A stretch of 64,000 nucleotides of DNA from Cercospora beticola (Eukaryota; Ascomycota; Dothideomycetes; Mycosphaerellales; Mycosphaerellaceae), in contig NC_088942.1 in assembly GCF_033473495.1 (NCBI RefSeq), positions 868,001-932,000 on the forward strand. Reading direction: 5' to 3'. This document shows, in pieces, positions 8,284 to 18,834 of this stretch (within the stretch, counting starts at the first letter, position 1; every line of letters begins with the position of its first letter). The position numbers were made by a program, and so were the translations under genes. The notes under the pieces are model-generated. The model ran no database searches. It saw only the letters and a list, made by a program, of their open reading frames with translations, and was not told where the DNA came from.

Positions 8284-9612
8284 ATGTCTTCCAGAGACCA
8301 ACTTCGCACACGGTCTCAGGGCATCCCCGGCATGCTCCGCCTTCCAGAAGATGTCGTACGAGAGATCTGTCGCCATCTCCATCCCCGCAAAATAGGGGCG
8401 CTTCGAGGCGCTTCGAGGGACCTGAAGAATACTGTTCAGCCGAGCTTCATTAAGGCCTTCAAGACGATCGAAATCCATCTCGACAAAGTACACCTCGCCT
8501 ATCTCAAAGGACTTTCCAACTCGACTTTGGCCGGTTTCGTCCAAGTCGTACATATTCGCCCTCGCTACGCGTCTTCTCCGCTGCGAAAGTGGTGGCGGAG
8601 CGAACAGGAGGAACCCCCAACTGAAGCGGAGCTGTACGCGAGTAGCGGAAGCGACGTCAAACACCTCACTCAGGCACTGGTGAGGTTCAAGAACTTGGTT
8701 CGCATTGAGGTAGAGGCCTCGCCGTTGCCCGCATTGTCGCCGCGTCTTGTTGTAAACAAGCACCAAAACAGCCGGAATACCATCAAGTGCGAAAATTTCC
8801 GTGTTACTGGCATGACCCACGCCTTCACAGCCGTCCTGCGTGCGATGGCGGATGGCGTCGTCGTGCGCGAGATACGGGCAGGCACTACGCCAGACGGAGA
8901 GATACGCAAATCGATCGATCACCTAGCGCTGCAGCTTCACAAACCCTCGCAGTCGCTTCTGTCGGGCTTGAAACAACTGCAAAAGCTCGAGCTGGTTCTG
9001 GAGGGTCAATCAGGCTATCATGGGCCTGGCTGCGATGCTCTCTTGGCAAAGTTTCTGGAGCACGCCACCAATGTTCGCCATCTCAAGCTTTCATTCTGGC
9101 ATATGGCTGGAGATCGTTTGAGCCAGACGTTCAGAGAGGTGACCTTACCAGGCCTCCAGACGTTGGATCTCGAAGCTGCACACGATGTTGACTTCGAGCC
9201 TTTTGCCCATTTCTTGGCTCGGCACCAGCCCAGCTTGCGAGAGCTGGAATTGAAGAACATTATCTTCATCAACGACACACTCGCTGAAGTGTTCCCTATC
9301 ATGTTCCTCTCGGGAGGCCTCTTTCTGCGGCATATCAATTTCCGCCAGCTATGTAGCATGAGATCCGGTATGCTGGTTTTCGGCACCAACGCGGACTACA
9401 TCTGTAGTACCTGCGAGGAGGACAGTCGAGCTATCTTCTTCAACAAGACTGGACCAGGTTGCGAGCATAGCTCGCTTGTTGCCACTGAGGGAGAGGTTTC
9501 GGCGAATTACCAGCTCAAGCGCATGGAGATGACGTGCACCCTGCCTTGGCCAATACGTGTCTCAGAGCCGACTTCAGACTCGGCGCCTCGTGCCTTTTCA
9601 TGGGAATGGTAG
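8284..9612 (+). CDS. F-box protein with leucine-rich C-terminal region
   Basis: Single exon, 442 residues from ATG 8284. The frame also holds an upstream ATG at 8077, but the intervening residues are low-complexity. Residues 15-55 form an F-box-like helix bundle (MLRLPEDVVREICRHL, then LRGASRDLKNTVQPSF). The rest has leucine-rich helices spaced like degenerate LRRs, for example LQKLELVLEG, VRHLKLSFWHM, LQTLDLEAA and LRELELKNI. A small Cys cluster (CSTCEE...GPGC) lies near the end. F-box proteins recruit substrates to SCF ubiquitin ligases through Skp1. No substrate can be named. Its 3' end faces the metallophosphoesterase gene about 215 bases away. Confidence 0.75.
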   Translation: MSSRDQLRTRSQGIPGMLRLPEDVVREICRHLHPRKIGALRGASRDLKNTVQPSFIKAFKTIEIHLDKVHLAYLKGLSNSTLAGFVQVVHIRPRYASSPLRKWWRSEQEEPPTEAELYASSGSDVKHLTQALVRFKNLVRIEVEASPLPALSPRLVVNKHQNSRNTIKCENFRVTGMTHAFTAVLRAMADGVVVREIRAGTTPDGEIRKSIDHLALQLHKPSQSLLSGLKQLQKLELVLEGQSGYHGPGCDALLAKFLEHATNVRHLKLSFWHMAGDRLSQTFREVTLPGLQTLDLEAAHDVDFEPFAHFLARHQPSLRELELKNIIFINDTLAEVFPIMFLSGGLFLRHINFRQLCSMRSGMLVFGTNADYICSTCEEDSRAIFFNKTGPGCEHSSLVATEGEVSANYQLKRMEMTCTLPWPIRVSEPTSDSAPRAFSWEW

Positions 9613-9826
9613 ACAGGATGCTGCGACACTAGCAACAGGAGAACGGCCCGGCGAAGTACGGCGACGGACGGAGGACAGAACGATAAGGCCTTACGATATT
9701 TGCTTCCGCTTGGTGGTGATTATAGAGTTGAGGATGCTTCGTATAACAAGAACCGGGTTCGGCGTGCGCATACGATTCGAATCTACCGGGGTCTGCAGCC
9801 AGGACATAGAGCGATCGCGAAAGCTT

Positions 9827-10812
9827 TCATATGCATTGTTTCTGCCCAACGCCTAGTCTCAGGAATTCCGTTGAAGGTTCCTTGCCCGCCTCTGGGGTAG
9901 GAGGACCAGGCAAGATCTCTCGCATCATGGTGTTGATATCATTTCCAGCGTTTTTAGCTTCTTCCCACTGCCGTGGATATCCCAAGGACACTTCCTCGAA
10001 GCGCACTCCATCAATCCAATCAGTTCTTCTGACATGAAGATGTCCAGTCACAACAACCTTCGCATTGAACCGAGTGTGCCAGTCGTTGGTCTCTTTCGTG
10101 CCGCACCATATGCTGAAGCGAGGTACTCTTGGAATATACACAGTATCCTCGCGTAAAGGCCAGTGGTTGATCAGGACCAAGGGTAGGCCAGACGCCGCAG
10201 CTTTCTCCAGTTTCTTTTCAGCTTCCGAGACGAGTCGAGTGCACCACGCGTCACGAGTGGCATACGGATCCGGATGCAGCAGTTTCTCGTCCGTGGCTTG
10301 AATACCTTCCTCCAGCGCCCACTCTAGTGCCTTTTCTCGCGGAACATCAGCAGGGCGAAACGAATAGTCGTACAAGGTGAAAATTGGGCAAATGAGGGCC
10401 TGTCCATTCGACCCATCTTCTTTCTCATAATCCCAGGTCATGTAATCATCTGCCGGCGTCAGAACTCCATAATGCTTTGCAATTTTCACACAAGCCTGAT
10501 ACTTGGCTTCGCCACGTAGCTTCTTCTCCTCTTCTCTCATGGAAGGAGAGACACTGGTGTATAGTTCGTGGTTTCCGGGGACCCAGAAGACATGCTTGAA
10601 CCTCCGCGTGGCTTTCCGGAATGCCAGTTGCATATGCTCCAAGGACTCTCCGACTGTCGTCATCAGCAAGGGCGCGCCCACCAGGGAGCTCAAAGCATAC
10701 CATCGCCGGCCAGAATCAGTCCATCCTCGCTTCTATGCCTCAGCTTTGCCCATTCGTCCCTATTAGACTTGAAGGATAGATGAATATCGGCGATGGCCCA
10801 TAGTTTGGACAT
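9827..10812 (-). CDS. Calcineurin-like metallophosphoesterase
   Basis: Exons 10701-10812 and 9827-10653 encode 312 residues. The 47-base intron is GTATGC...GACAG, phase 1, and splits the key motif LILAGD/VGES. All metal-binding motifs are present in order: D-x-H (IADIH, residues 9-11), GDxxE (AGDVGE), GNHE (VPGNHELY), a lone His (INHWPL) and GHLH near residue 240. This is the dinuclear-metal phosphoesterase fold. There is no signal peptide, so a cytosolic enzyme is likely. The substrate cannot be told from sequence. The motif restored across the splice makes the two-exon model secure. Confidence 0.9.
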
Positions 10813-12038
10813 GTTTGCCGCGATGTCCGATGCTGGTTTTCGGGAGATTGTGGGGTGGCAATCGCTCTGCTATCGGCGCATCCTCTTCGTGCGGCGTAGA
10901 GTATACTCTCACTTTGAACAAGAGCCGAATGACTTGCAATAGAAAACGATCCGATCAGAAAGTCGTCATTACCTGCGGCTCTCACAGCTGGAGGCCTTGG
11001 GGGAATTTCTTGCCACGAGGAGCCTCACCGAAGCTAATTTGAGATCACTTGGCATTCAGCTTTCGATCTTACGTGACCGGGATCCGAAAACTACATTTCA
11101 TTTCGACCTTCCGGCCGAGATGTGTTCATGAAATACTCGCATACCATTTCCTGCGTTTGGAAAGCGCATTGCAATGCGCTGCGCGAAGGAGCTATTCACG
11201 TGCCTCCTCATGCCAAGCTCTCCCTACGCTTGGGGCGATTCTTACGGAGCTTCGGCGTGCTAAATCGGACACTGCCGTCTCTGTCTAGCACAGCCACTGG
11301 CGTTCGGTTGAAGGCGCCAGCAGTCGTCAGTCGAGCTTAAGCGCGGGCGTTTGAGCCGACACCTGGCCTGCACGGAGCGGATCTGGTGACATTCCCCCCG
11401 GTCAGCAGCTGACATTCTCTGCAGAGAATATTCTCCAAAGAAATGGTCGAAGTCGTGGTGACTGGTGTGCTACGGGCACATGGACGCTCAAGTCCAGACC
11501 GCAGAACGACTGACCAGTGCGCAGGAGACGATTGAGACAAAGAAAGCCGTGGAACCTAGAAATAGCATGGGACACTACACTAGTGGACGCGAGGCCTTTG
11601 TGTCCAATCAAGCTCGCGAAACTCGTTGACTGGGTGCGTGGCATCGAACTCTCCACTGCAACCCAAAACTCATCCTCGTATTCTTTCTGCAGCTGGCTTC
11701 CATCTCCATCTACTATCAAGCACTTTCTCTACTACTGGCGCTCTTTTTTACTCCCCCACACTCGTTGTTTGCTGGGCCGCAGTATATCTTACTCCTTCGT
11801 TTCCTCAAACTTCGGCTCCCTGTCACCTGTGGGTCCCCGATTGTGAACAGGGGCGATCACGCACAGGCGAAACACCGGTCACAGCGGTCGAGACCACGAC
11901 CAGGGGACTATCATAGGGTATTGCATTTCTGAGCAAGAAACACGACAACCCTTACGACTTTCCCAAAGAGCATCCCGTACCAGTATCGTATCCGAGTATA
12001 CACTTTCTTGGGGCGAAAGCCTTTCCACTTTACCCAAT
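10813..12038. other. Divergent intergenic region, no gene seen
   Basis: It lies upstream of both the phosphoesterase (minus) and the TRP/FLC-like gene (plus). A pyrimidine-rich tract runs at about 11690-11830. Open frames here show no family features. Confidence 0.5.
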
Positions 12039-14279
12039 ATGCGGAACGCCCGCCGAATTCTACTTTCGCTACTCGCGAGCTCGCTGCCGGCCAGCGTGCT
12101 CGCGGCAGATGTGCTATCAACCGATGGCTATTCTTTGTGTTCGACATCAGACGACATCAAAGTCGAAGCATTAGACGCGTCATACGATCGAAACACCAGA
12201 CTCATCACATTCAACGTTGCTGGAAGCAGCGCGAAGGAACAGAAAGTACTGCTACATCTCGATGTCCAGGCGTACGGGAGGCAAGTCTACGAGACGGACT
12301 GGGACCCTTGCAGTGGTGATAAGAGGGTTGAACAAATGTGCCCGGTACCTGCAGGCAACTTCTCGAGTAAAGGATCGCAAACAATACCGGAGGAATATGC
12401 GAGTAAAATTCCAGCTATTGCGTTCAACATTCCGGATTTGGAGGGCATGGTGAAGTTGTCGGTCAAAAGTGCAGATGGTGGACAGGAAATTGCTTGCGTG
12501 GAGTCTTCGGTCGGGAATGGCAAGACGATCAATATTCCGTCAATTGGATACGCGGCTGCTGGTGTCGCCGCTGCTGCGCTTGCGATGGGCGCTGTTGGTG
12601 CCATGGCTGCTGGTGGAGGTGGAGCTGGCGCAACCACACCTTCGCCCACTTTCACGGAAGTCATTGGTTGGTTCCAAGGAATGGCGATGAACGGCATGAT
12701 GTCTGTTCAATACCCAAAGGTGTACCAGAGCTTTACAACGAACTTTGGCTTCTCATGCGGCTTGGTGCCATGGGGCCAAATGCAGACGGCGATCGATAAC
12801 TTCCGAGCGAGCACTGGAGGAAATACCACGCACAACAGCTACGAATGGCTGAAGAATAATGCCACGCTGGTGTACACAAAGCCATCCAACGGCTCTTCTG
12901 TCGCCAAGCGAGCGCTGGACTCTGTGCTATTGTGGGCACGAGATGAGATCAGTACGTCTGTCAACGGCACTGAAGTCAACATTGGAGGCGACGGTTCCAG
13001 CGAGTCGAACGATGCGCCAACCGCAAGTGAGAAGGAGCAGCACTTTGTTCAGGGCATTCAGGCCTACGCCGAGCAACTGTCCATTCCATCATCGAGTACC
13101 TTTATGAACATTCTTCTGGTGTGGGCCATCGTGGTAGCATCGATCGTCGTGCTCATTCTGCTCTTCAAAGCCATTCTGGAAGCCTGGGGCCAATTCGGCA
13201 AGCTCAGTCCGTACTTCGAGTCATGGCGCAAGCGATACTGGTGGCGCATGGCAAAGGCAATTACGAACTTGATCCTCATGCTTTACGGAGTCTGGACATT
13301 GTGGTGTGTCTACCAGTTCACCAGCGGAGATTCTTGGGCAGCAACGGTCCTGGCTGCTGTCACCTTTGCGCTGTTCACGGCGCTTCTGGGGTGGTTCACA
13401 TGGAAAATTGTCTCCAAAGCGCGACAGGCCAAGAAAGCGCAGGGTGATTCGTCACAGCTGTACGAGAACAAAGAGACCTGGATCAAGTATTCGCTCTTTT
13501 ACGACAACTACAAGAAGGGATACTGGTGGATCTTCATTCCTACGATTCTGTACATGTTCGTCAAGGGCTGCATTATCGCAGGCGCAGACGGACATGGAAT
13601 GATTCAGGTCGCCGGGCAGCTGATCGTGGAAGCGCTCATGCTGGTTCTTCTCCTCTGGTCAAGACCCTACGAGCGCCGAAGCGGAAAATGGATCAACATC
13701 ACGATTCAAGTCGTCCGAGTGCTGTCAGTGGTTTGCGTTCTTGTCTTCGTGCAAGAGCTTGGGCTGAGCCAAACCACGCAAACAGTGACTGGAGTCGTAC
13801 TCATTGTCGTGCAGTCTGTAATGACTGGAATTCTCGCAATCCTCATTGCGGTGAACGCCATTATTGCCTGCGTCAAGGAGAACCCTCACAGACGCGCACG
13901 CAAGGAACGCGAAAAGATGAAGAACGACTTCGATGCTCTTACTCCACTGGACGCACGAAACAGCCTTCTCATGACAGATGTCAAGCACCCAGCCTACAGC
14001 GAACAAGACACTTCATACAAAGCAGCTCCTATCGTGTCTGCTTCTCCATTTGGAGCTCCTGCTCGAGGCCGCTACGACCCTGTCGAGCAACAGCGGCGAA
14101 CAGAGTCTCCCGCAGGTCACAACTTCCACGATGATGACCACTTGATGTCTTCAGCAGCCAGCATGGGGAGACACGAACCCGCATATCGAGACCACAGCCG
14201 CGACTCCTCAATATCCCGGCCCCACGATGTCGAACGACAACCACGTCTGCCAGATCTGGATTTTGGCCGAAGGATGTAA
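12039..14279 (+). CDS. TRP-like / flavin-carrier-type (FLC) membrane protein
   Basis: Single exon, 746 residues. A signal peptide (about 1-22, ending VLA) is followed by an extracytoplasmic ML-like domain to about residue 165 with paired cysteines (DPCSGD, QMCPVP). A Gly/Ala-rich hydrophobic segment follows (AAAALAMGAVGAMAAGGG). A lumenal region has N-glycosylation sequons (NTTHN, NATLV). About eight membrane segments then run between residues 360 and 610 (for example ILLVWAIVVASIVVLILLF). The tail is charged and polar. This order, ML-like domain then TRP domain, defines the fungal FLC/Pkd2-related family involved in ER/plasma-membrane transport, calcium homeostasis and wall integrity. The specific paralog is not resolved. 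Confidence 0.88.
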   Translation: MRNARRILLSLLASSLPASVLAADVLSTDGYSLCSTSDDIKVEALDASYDRNTRLITFNVAGSSAKEQKVLLHLDVQAYGRQVYETDWDPCSGDKRVEQMCPVPAGNFSSKGSQTIPEEYASKIPAIAFNIPDLEGMVKLSVKSADGGQEIACVESSVGNGKTINIPSIGYAAAGVAAAALAMGAVGAMAAGGGGAGATTPSPTFTEVIGWFQGMAMNGMMSVQYPKVYQSFTTNFGFSCGLVPWGQMQTAIDNFRASTGGNTTHNSYEWLKNNATLVYTKPSNGSSVAKRALDSVLLWARDEISTSVNGTEVNIGGDGSSESNDAPTASEKEQHFVQGIQAYAEQLSIPSSSTFMNILLVWAIVVASIVVLILLFKAILEAWGQFGKLSPYFESWRKRYWWRMAKAITNLILMLYGVWTLWCVYQFTSGDSWAATVLAAVTFALFTALLGWFTWKIVSKARQAKKAQGDSSQLYENKETWIKYSLFYDNYKKGYWWIFIPTILYMFVKGCIIAGADGHGMIQVAGQLIVEALMLVLLLWSRPYERRSGKWINITIQVVRVLSVVCVLVFVQELGLSQTTQTVTGVVLIVVQSVMTGILAILIAVNAIIACVKENPHRRARKEREKMKNDFDALTPLDARNSLLMTDVKHPAYSEQDTSYKAAPIVSASPFGAPARGRYDPVEQQRRTESPAGHNFHDDDHLMSSAASMGRHEPAYRDHSRDSSISRPHDVERQPRLPDLDFGRRM

Positions 14280-15992
14280 AAGTGAAGAATGCATTTTTGT
14301 TTATTATATGAACAGCAGGAAGCGAGGCATTTTTCTCCTTTTAGCGCAGCGCTCCTTCCTCACATGCCTTTCCTTGTTTTGATCCGGCACGTATTTCTCT
14401 GGGAGTTTTTGTCCACTTTGTACAGGAAGAGCTAAGGGCGCAAAGCAAGACAATGGGCAATTTGTGTATAGGGAGTCGGAACTGAACCTGGCCTTGAGAA
14501 GAGAAGAAAGAGTAGAAAATGTTTCAGCAAGCGCAGCGCAGCATAGCAAGCAAGCAGTAACGGCAGTCCATCGAAAGAACGAAAAGATGTGTGTATAGAG
14601 AATACTTGTTGTAATTTTTTGGATCTTCGTTTATGATAATCATTCAAAAGTCATGATTGCTCTTCTTCTTGTTGTACTTGGTTTTCTGGTTGCTTCGTAC
14701 AGTTTGACGCGTGGTTGCGGAGGCTCATCGGACAGAATTAACTAAGTCTCTTGCAGTCTCAGGCTACCGGAGGAGGCAGAGGCCGAGACTCCGTAGACAG
14801 GCTTTCTCCGTATGCATGAGGCTGTGTACGATCTGATATAGCAAATACGGTGGTGTCGTCTTCACCGCCTACTGCTTGAGAGTAGCAAACCGGGATCTGG
14901 GACATATGCGCACTTTGTGACCTCTCGCCGCGACCTCTCAATTCCACGACTGCCTGGTTTCAAGAGACGCAGCTACACTACGCAAGGCCGAGACACGAGT
15001 ATTGAAAGAGCATTCGAATGCCTGGGCAGAGTGCATACGATTTGGTCTTGGCTCTGAAGCGGTAGTGCATGTAGGGCTCTGCTCTCTATCATCAGTCCAT
15101 TATTCTGTGCAGCTGCAAAGTGCCGTGGAAATACGGTGACGGTGTGTCATGAGATTCGCCGCATTACTATCGAATACGAGCTCTTCTGAGACAGACCCGC
15201 ACCGCTTGCTCGGTGTTCGCTATAGCGATCGTGTACTAGATCTTGTGCTATTATCGAAGCACTTTTGTTTTAGCTTGCGTAAAGATCCGCTGACATAGCA
15301 GACCTTATTGTGCAGCAGAACGTAGCGTCCGTATCTTCAGTCTTGCTTCCTTGCTAGCGTAGCATTCATCGTGGGCGATGCGGACGTGGCGCCATCACGA
15401 TTCCACGATCCGTTTCAATGCGGAGACCGAAAGCACATCTCGTGGAACTCACACGAGCTGTCCCGTGTCGTAGCAGAGGGTTGCAAACAAGATGTCATTG
15501 ATTGTCAGTGTGATGTGGCAAATACGAGAATTTCTGGGCTGACGTTGCTCGTGGCTGCGTGGCTGAAATTGGCAGCCCTTGCAAGGAGTGCTCTGCCACG
15601 GCAGCTCATCCGGACTTCTCAGCCTTTCTTGAGACCGCATCATTTACGGGCGATTGTCCTTGGCACCCTGCTATTTCGCGCACCGCGACTCGCACGCCAG
15701 CAAGGTGAGCGTGCTGACTGTCCACATTGACTAGTCAAGCTCGTGCTGGGATGAAGTCACCCTCGAGCTTGCTCGTACTCCCGAGCCCAAAAATAATTTC
15801 GGCAAGGTACCGGTGTGCTGTTCTACTATAGAGCTTTCTAGCTAGGATCCACTGTCTGCTATAACGATGGCAGATAAATAGTAGGATCTGTCTGCCCTTC
15901 TTCTGATCACTCATCACCAGCAGCAGCAGCATCTACACTACAGAACAACAAGAACCAGACCAAACACTTCAAAACCAACCCAAATAGTCAAG
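14280..15992. other. Long intergenic region, no gene seen
   Basis: 1.7 kb with only short overlapping frames on both strands. The last 120 bases contain GATAAATAG (near 15873) and a CAG/CAGCAG-rich leader ahead of the PhiA-like gene. Confidence 0.5.
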
Positions 15993-16562
15993 ATGCAATT
16001 CCCAACGCTCGCACTCCTCGGCCTCGCCGGATCTGCTCTCGCAGCACCAGCACCACAGCAGGACGACCAAATCCCAACTTTCGGCCAACCCTTCGGCATC
16101 GAAGCCGAGGGCGAAGGGCTCTCATACGCCCAAATCCGCGCCGTCAACGGCCGCCTCATGATCGGAGGCGAGCAGACCGCAACCTGCGAGGGTGGCCAAA
16201 GTCAAGACTTCGCAACCTTCGCCCTGTACTCCGACAAACGCCTCTACATGTACACCAACTCCAACCCAGTCCAAAACGTCTGGGTCGACGCCTCCGGCAT
16301 GGGCCAAGGAATCACTGGATACTCCTCTCCAGACAGACTCGGCAACCGCTTCTCCATTGAGCCTTTCTACATCTCTCAGGAAGGTGCCCTCACTTTCGAC
16401 AACACTCCTGCAAAGGCTTGCCCTGCGCTTGAGAAGGATCAGTACACCATCTGGTTCAGCAACGCTGAGAAGCCAGCTTACCAAGAGGGCTGCATTGAGG
16501 TCCAATTGAAGACTTACTACGCTCCTGCTCGCATTGCTTGCAACTACACCGAGTCCGCATAA
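15993..16562 (+). CDS. phiA: PhiA-like secreted cell-wall protein
   Basis: Single exon, 189 residues. The signal peptide MQFPTLALLGLAGSALA is followed by APAPQQ. The mature protein has cysteines at CEGG, KACPA, EGCIE and the terminal ACNYT, and a central block with LYMYTNSNPVQNVWVDASGM followed by GQG. The WVDxSGMGQG motif and the YMYT...Q strand pattern match the phialide/cell-wall protein PhiA family of ascomycetes, which includes a known mould allergen. PhiA is a wall-associated mannoprotein needed for phialide and conidium development in Aspergillus; the same role here is inference. The gene is compact, with codon use biased to C-ending codons, suggesting high expression. Confidence 0.82.
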   Translation: MQFPTLALLGLAGSALAAPAPQQDDQIPTFGQPFGIEAEGEGLSYAQIRAVNGRLMIGGEQTATCEGGQSQDFATFALYSDKRLYMYTNSNPVQNVWVDASGMGQGITGYSSPDRLGNRFSIEPFYISQEGALTFDNTPAKACPALEKDQYTIWFSNAEKPAYQEGCIEVQLKTYYAPARIACNYTESA

Positions 16563-17481
16563 ATTATTGCGAATTAAAGACCGTTCAGAGCATGGAAGAT
16601 TTGACTTATTGTGAGCATTCCTCAGAAGCATAGCGACGGAAAAGATAGAGCAGGAAAATTTGTACAAAAAGCAATGAGCAAATGTGTAAAATAGTCAATG
16701 TGAAAAATAGATCATGACATGTCACTCTTTACACGTCTGAACACTATCGTATGGCTTTTAACGTCTCAAAGATCGTTCGTTTCCCTTTGCCAAGTCAAGA
16801 CGGGCATGCTCGTCTTGAGAGGACTAAGTCTAGGCGAAAGGAAGTAATCGCTGTATCGAGGCATTGCTGCAATTTTTGTCCCGAGGCCAGATCAAAAAGC
16901 AGAGAGCTCTCACTCTAGTCAACGTTGCATTTGTGACAATGCCTCACGGCAACATCTGAGACGCATTGCCGGGCTGTGGCGAGTCTCGTAAGCGCCCTCT
17001 TACAGGTGTGTTTTCTGGCGATTGTTGTGGAATAACACATAATCGTATGAAGAGCGGCCTGTAGTAATGTAGCAAGCGACATCGTTTTGCTCGGTGATCA
17101 GATGTCTGTACAGGCATTTTCTCTAAGACTTGCGGTGCTTCACCCGCAGAGCGAAGGATCTAGCATGAACATGCTAATGATCCTTCGCGAGGATGTCATC
17201 GACCTGCGAAACTGGATCGCAATGAGAGAATGCGACATCAAAAATTCTGAAGTAATCGTGACAAAGAGATATACGGGAAGCAGAAGTGAGGAGATAAGAC
17301 TATTGTATTCGTAGAATCGTCATGTTGATTAATTAAGCTATCTCTATTACATTTCATTTTGGTCTGTCAAATTCGTCTTGTCTGTCATTATTGCGTGAGC
17401 TCAACTCTTTTCGTAAATCCTGTTCCCAAAGCTATGCATTTTTTTTTCAAGTACTGTAAGCCCGTCATCGCTCCGCCATCT
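16563..17481. other. Convergent intergenic region with a strong inverted repeat
   Basis: Shared 3' region of the PhiA-like gene and the GPI-type protein. A 75-codon open frame (17087-17314) spans it without recognisable features. The one notable element is the inverted repeat at 17151-17188, listed separately. Confidence 0.5.
17151..17188. repeat. Near-perfect inverted repeat (17-bp stem, 2-base loop)
   Basis: The left arm GCGAAGGATCTAGCATG (17151-17167) pairs with the right arm CATGCTAATGATCCTTCGC (17170-17188). Only a two-base bulge (AT, 17177-17178) and a two-base loop (AA) are unpaired. It is non-coding as far as can be seen and lies between two convergent genes. Confidence 0.85.
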
Positions 17482-18327
17482 TTACATCACCCAAGCCGCC
17501 ATACCAGCAACAACAGCCGCGAAGCCGCTGAAAGTAGCTCCGAGAGTAGCAGCACCACCAGTAGATGGAACAACGCTTGGTCCAGATGGCCTGACAGTTC
17601 CAGTTGGGTTGGAAGCGCCACCAGTTGGTTTGTTGGCACCTCCAGTGGGCGCGACAGTGGTTCCGTTGTTGCCGTATGGAGCAGTTGGTGCGCTTCCGCT
17701 AGCGGTGGACAAGGTGGTCTGAGAAGCAGTAGCGCTGTTTGCTGGGTAGGCCGAAGATGGGAGGAAGCCGTTGCAGAGACCATTGTTGCAGGAGTTGTAT
17801 GCACATTGGCTGTCACGCTGGCAGGCAGCATTGAAGTTGCCGCATCGCCTGATAGTGCCGGCGGTGCTGCCCCAGCACTGTGCCTCGCCCTGGCATTGCT
17901 CATCTGCGCCGCAGGTGCCTCCGAGAGGCACTGATCCTGCGGGAGCGGTGACCTGAGGCGCTCCAGATGGCTGAACGATCGTTCCAGTCACGATGGAAGC
18001 AGTAGATGATGCGGCGGTGGTGGAAGCTGAAGACGCCAGGAAGCCATTGCAAAGGCCGTTGTTGCAGGAGTTGTATGCGCATTGGCTATCGCTTGTGCAT
18101 TCAGCATTGAAGTTGCCGCATTGTCGGATTGTGCCAGCAGTGCTGCCAAAGCATTGTGCGCCGCCCTGACATTGCTCGTCGGCACCACAGTTTGTGCCTA
18201 GAGGCAAGGAATTTGCGGGTGCATTGACTTGTGGTGAGCCAGAAGGCTGGACGATGGTCCCGGTGATGGTGGACTGGGCGTAGACAGTGCTAACAGCGGC
18301 AGCGAGGATTGCAGTAGAGTAACGCAT
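17482..18327 (-). CDS. Secreted GPI-type protein with duplicated 8-Cys module
   Basis: Single exon, 281 residues. Signal peptide residues 1-18 (ends VYAQ). Residues 22-101 and 114-193 are two copies of the same 80-residue module. Each opens TGTIVQPSG, has eight cysteines (NCGADEQCQG, QCxGS, QCGNFNA-C, SQCAYNSCNNGLC) and closes with NGFL. A Ser/Thr/Pro/Gly-rich stalk follows (about 194-255). The C-terminus is a hydrophobic tail, AATLGATFSGFAAVVAGMAAWVM, preceded by small residues, as in GPI-anchor signals. This predicts a wall or plasma-membrane surface protein. The Cys module is not one I can name. High identity between copies points to a recent internal duplication. Confidence 0.85.
   Translation of the reverse strand: MRYSTAILAAAVSTVYAQSTITGTIVQPSGSPQVNAPANSLPLGTNCGADEQCQGGAQCFGSTAGTIRQCGNFNAECTSDSQCAYNSCNNGLCNGFLASSASTTAASSTASIVTGTIVQPSGAPQVTAPAGSVPLGGTCGADEQCQGEAQCWGSTAGTIRRCGNFNAACQRDSQCAYNSCNNGLCNGFLPSSAYPANSATASQTTLSTASGSAPTAPYGNNGTTVAPTGGANKPTGGASNPTGTVRPSGPSVVPSTGGAATLGATFSGFAAVVAGMAAWVM
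17749..18264 (-). repeat. Internal duplication of an 80-codon Cys-rich module
   Basis: Unit 1 covers 18264-18025 and unit 2 covers 17988-17749, offset by 276 bases (92 codons). All eight cysteines are conserved in both, and most substitutions lie between them. Confidence 0.85.
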
Positions 18328-18834
18328 TTTTGCTGAATTGTGTGCTGATGTCGTTGATCTGGAGTTCGGAGGATGTGAATAATCGATGCGATAATGTCCT
18401 AGAGCGAAGGTGTTGTTTGTAACTGTGGATGGTGGAATGCTGGCTGGTAATGGAGTCGCACAGCTCTTATATGGATAATAAGAAGCCCAGTCCAGATCTC
18501 TGTTTTGGTTTCACTTCCCTTTTGGTGTTACGCCTCGCAATGGACACGAGGGCGCCGAGGGCTTAGCGCAGTTCCGGACCCGTATCCCAGCCAGCTATTT
18601 TCGAGCACGGCTAGGCCCACTAGTCATCGCCACCTCGGTCACTAGATTCACACGAGACAAACTCTTGCTAGAACTTGGCCGTTGTATCGCGCCTCTCCGA
18701 ACGTTGACCAGAATAGCATACTTGCGCTTGCCACGGTGCTACGGTCGCAGTATGCTGAACGCTGTTCTCCGTTGCCACCTGTCGTACCGTCGGCGATGGG
18801 CAAGCGTCGCTTGCTTGGCGCACAGATTCGTTCA
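18328..18834. other. Intergenic; promoter side of the GPI-type gene
   Basis: It holds the 5' flank of the GPI-type gene, including a TATA-like element listed separately. The rest has no supported feature. Confidence 0.5.
18466..18473 (-). promoter_or_regulatory. TATA-like element of the GPI-type gene
   Basis: Read on the minus strand this is CATATAAG, about 140 bases upstream of the ATG at 18327. The position suits a core promoter. Sequence match only. Confidence 0.4.

Noticed and set aside
9775..9800. GATTCGAATC sequence resembling a tRNA T-loop
   Set aside because: No matching acceptor, D or anticodon stems can be folded around it.
15371..15730. 119-codon plus-strand frame
   Set aside because: No recognisable features or splice continuation in a large intergenic region.
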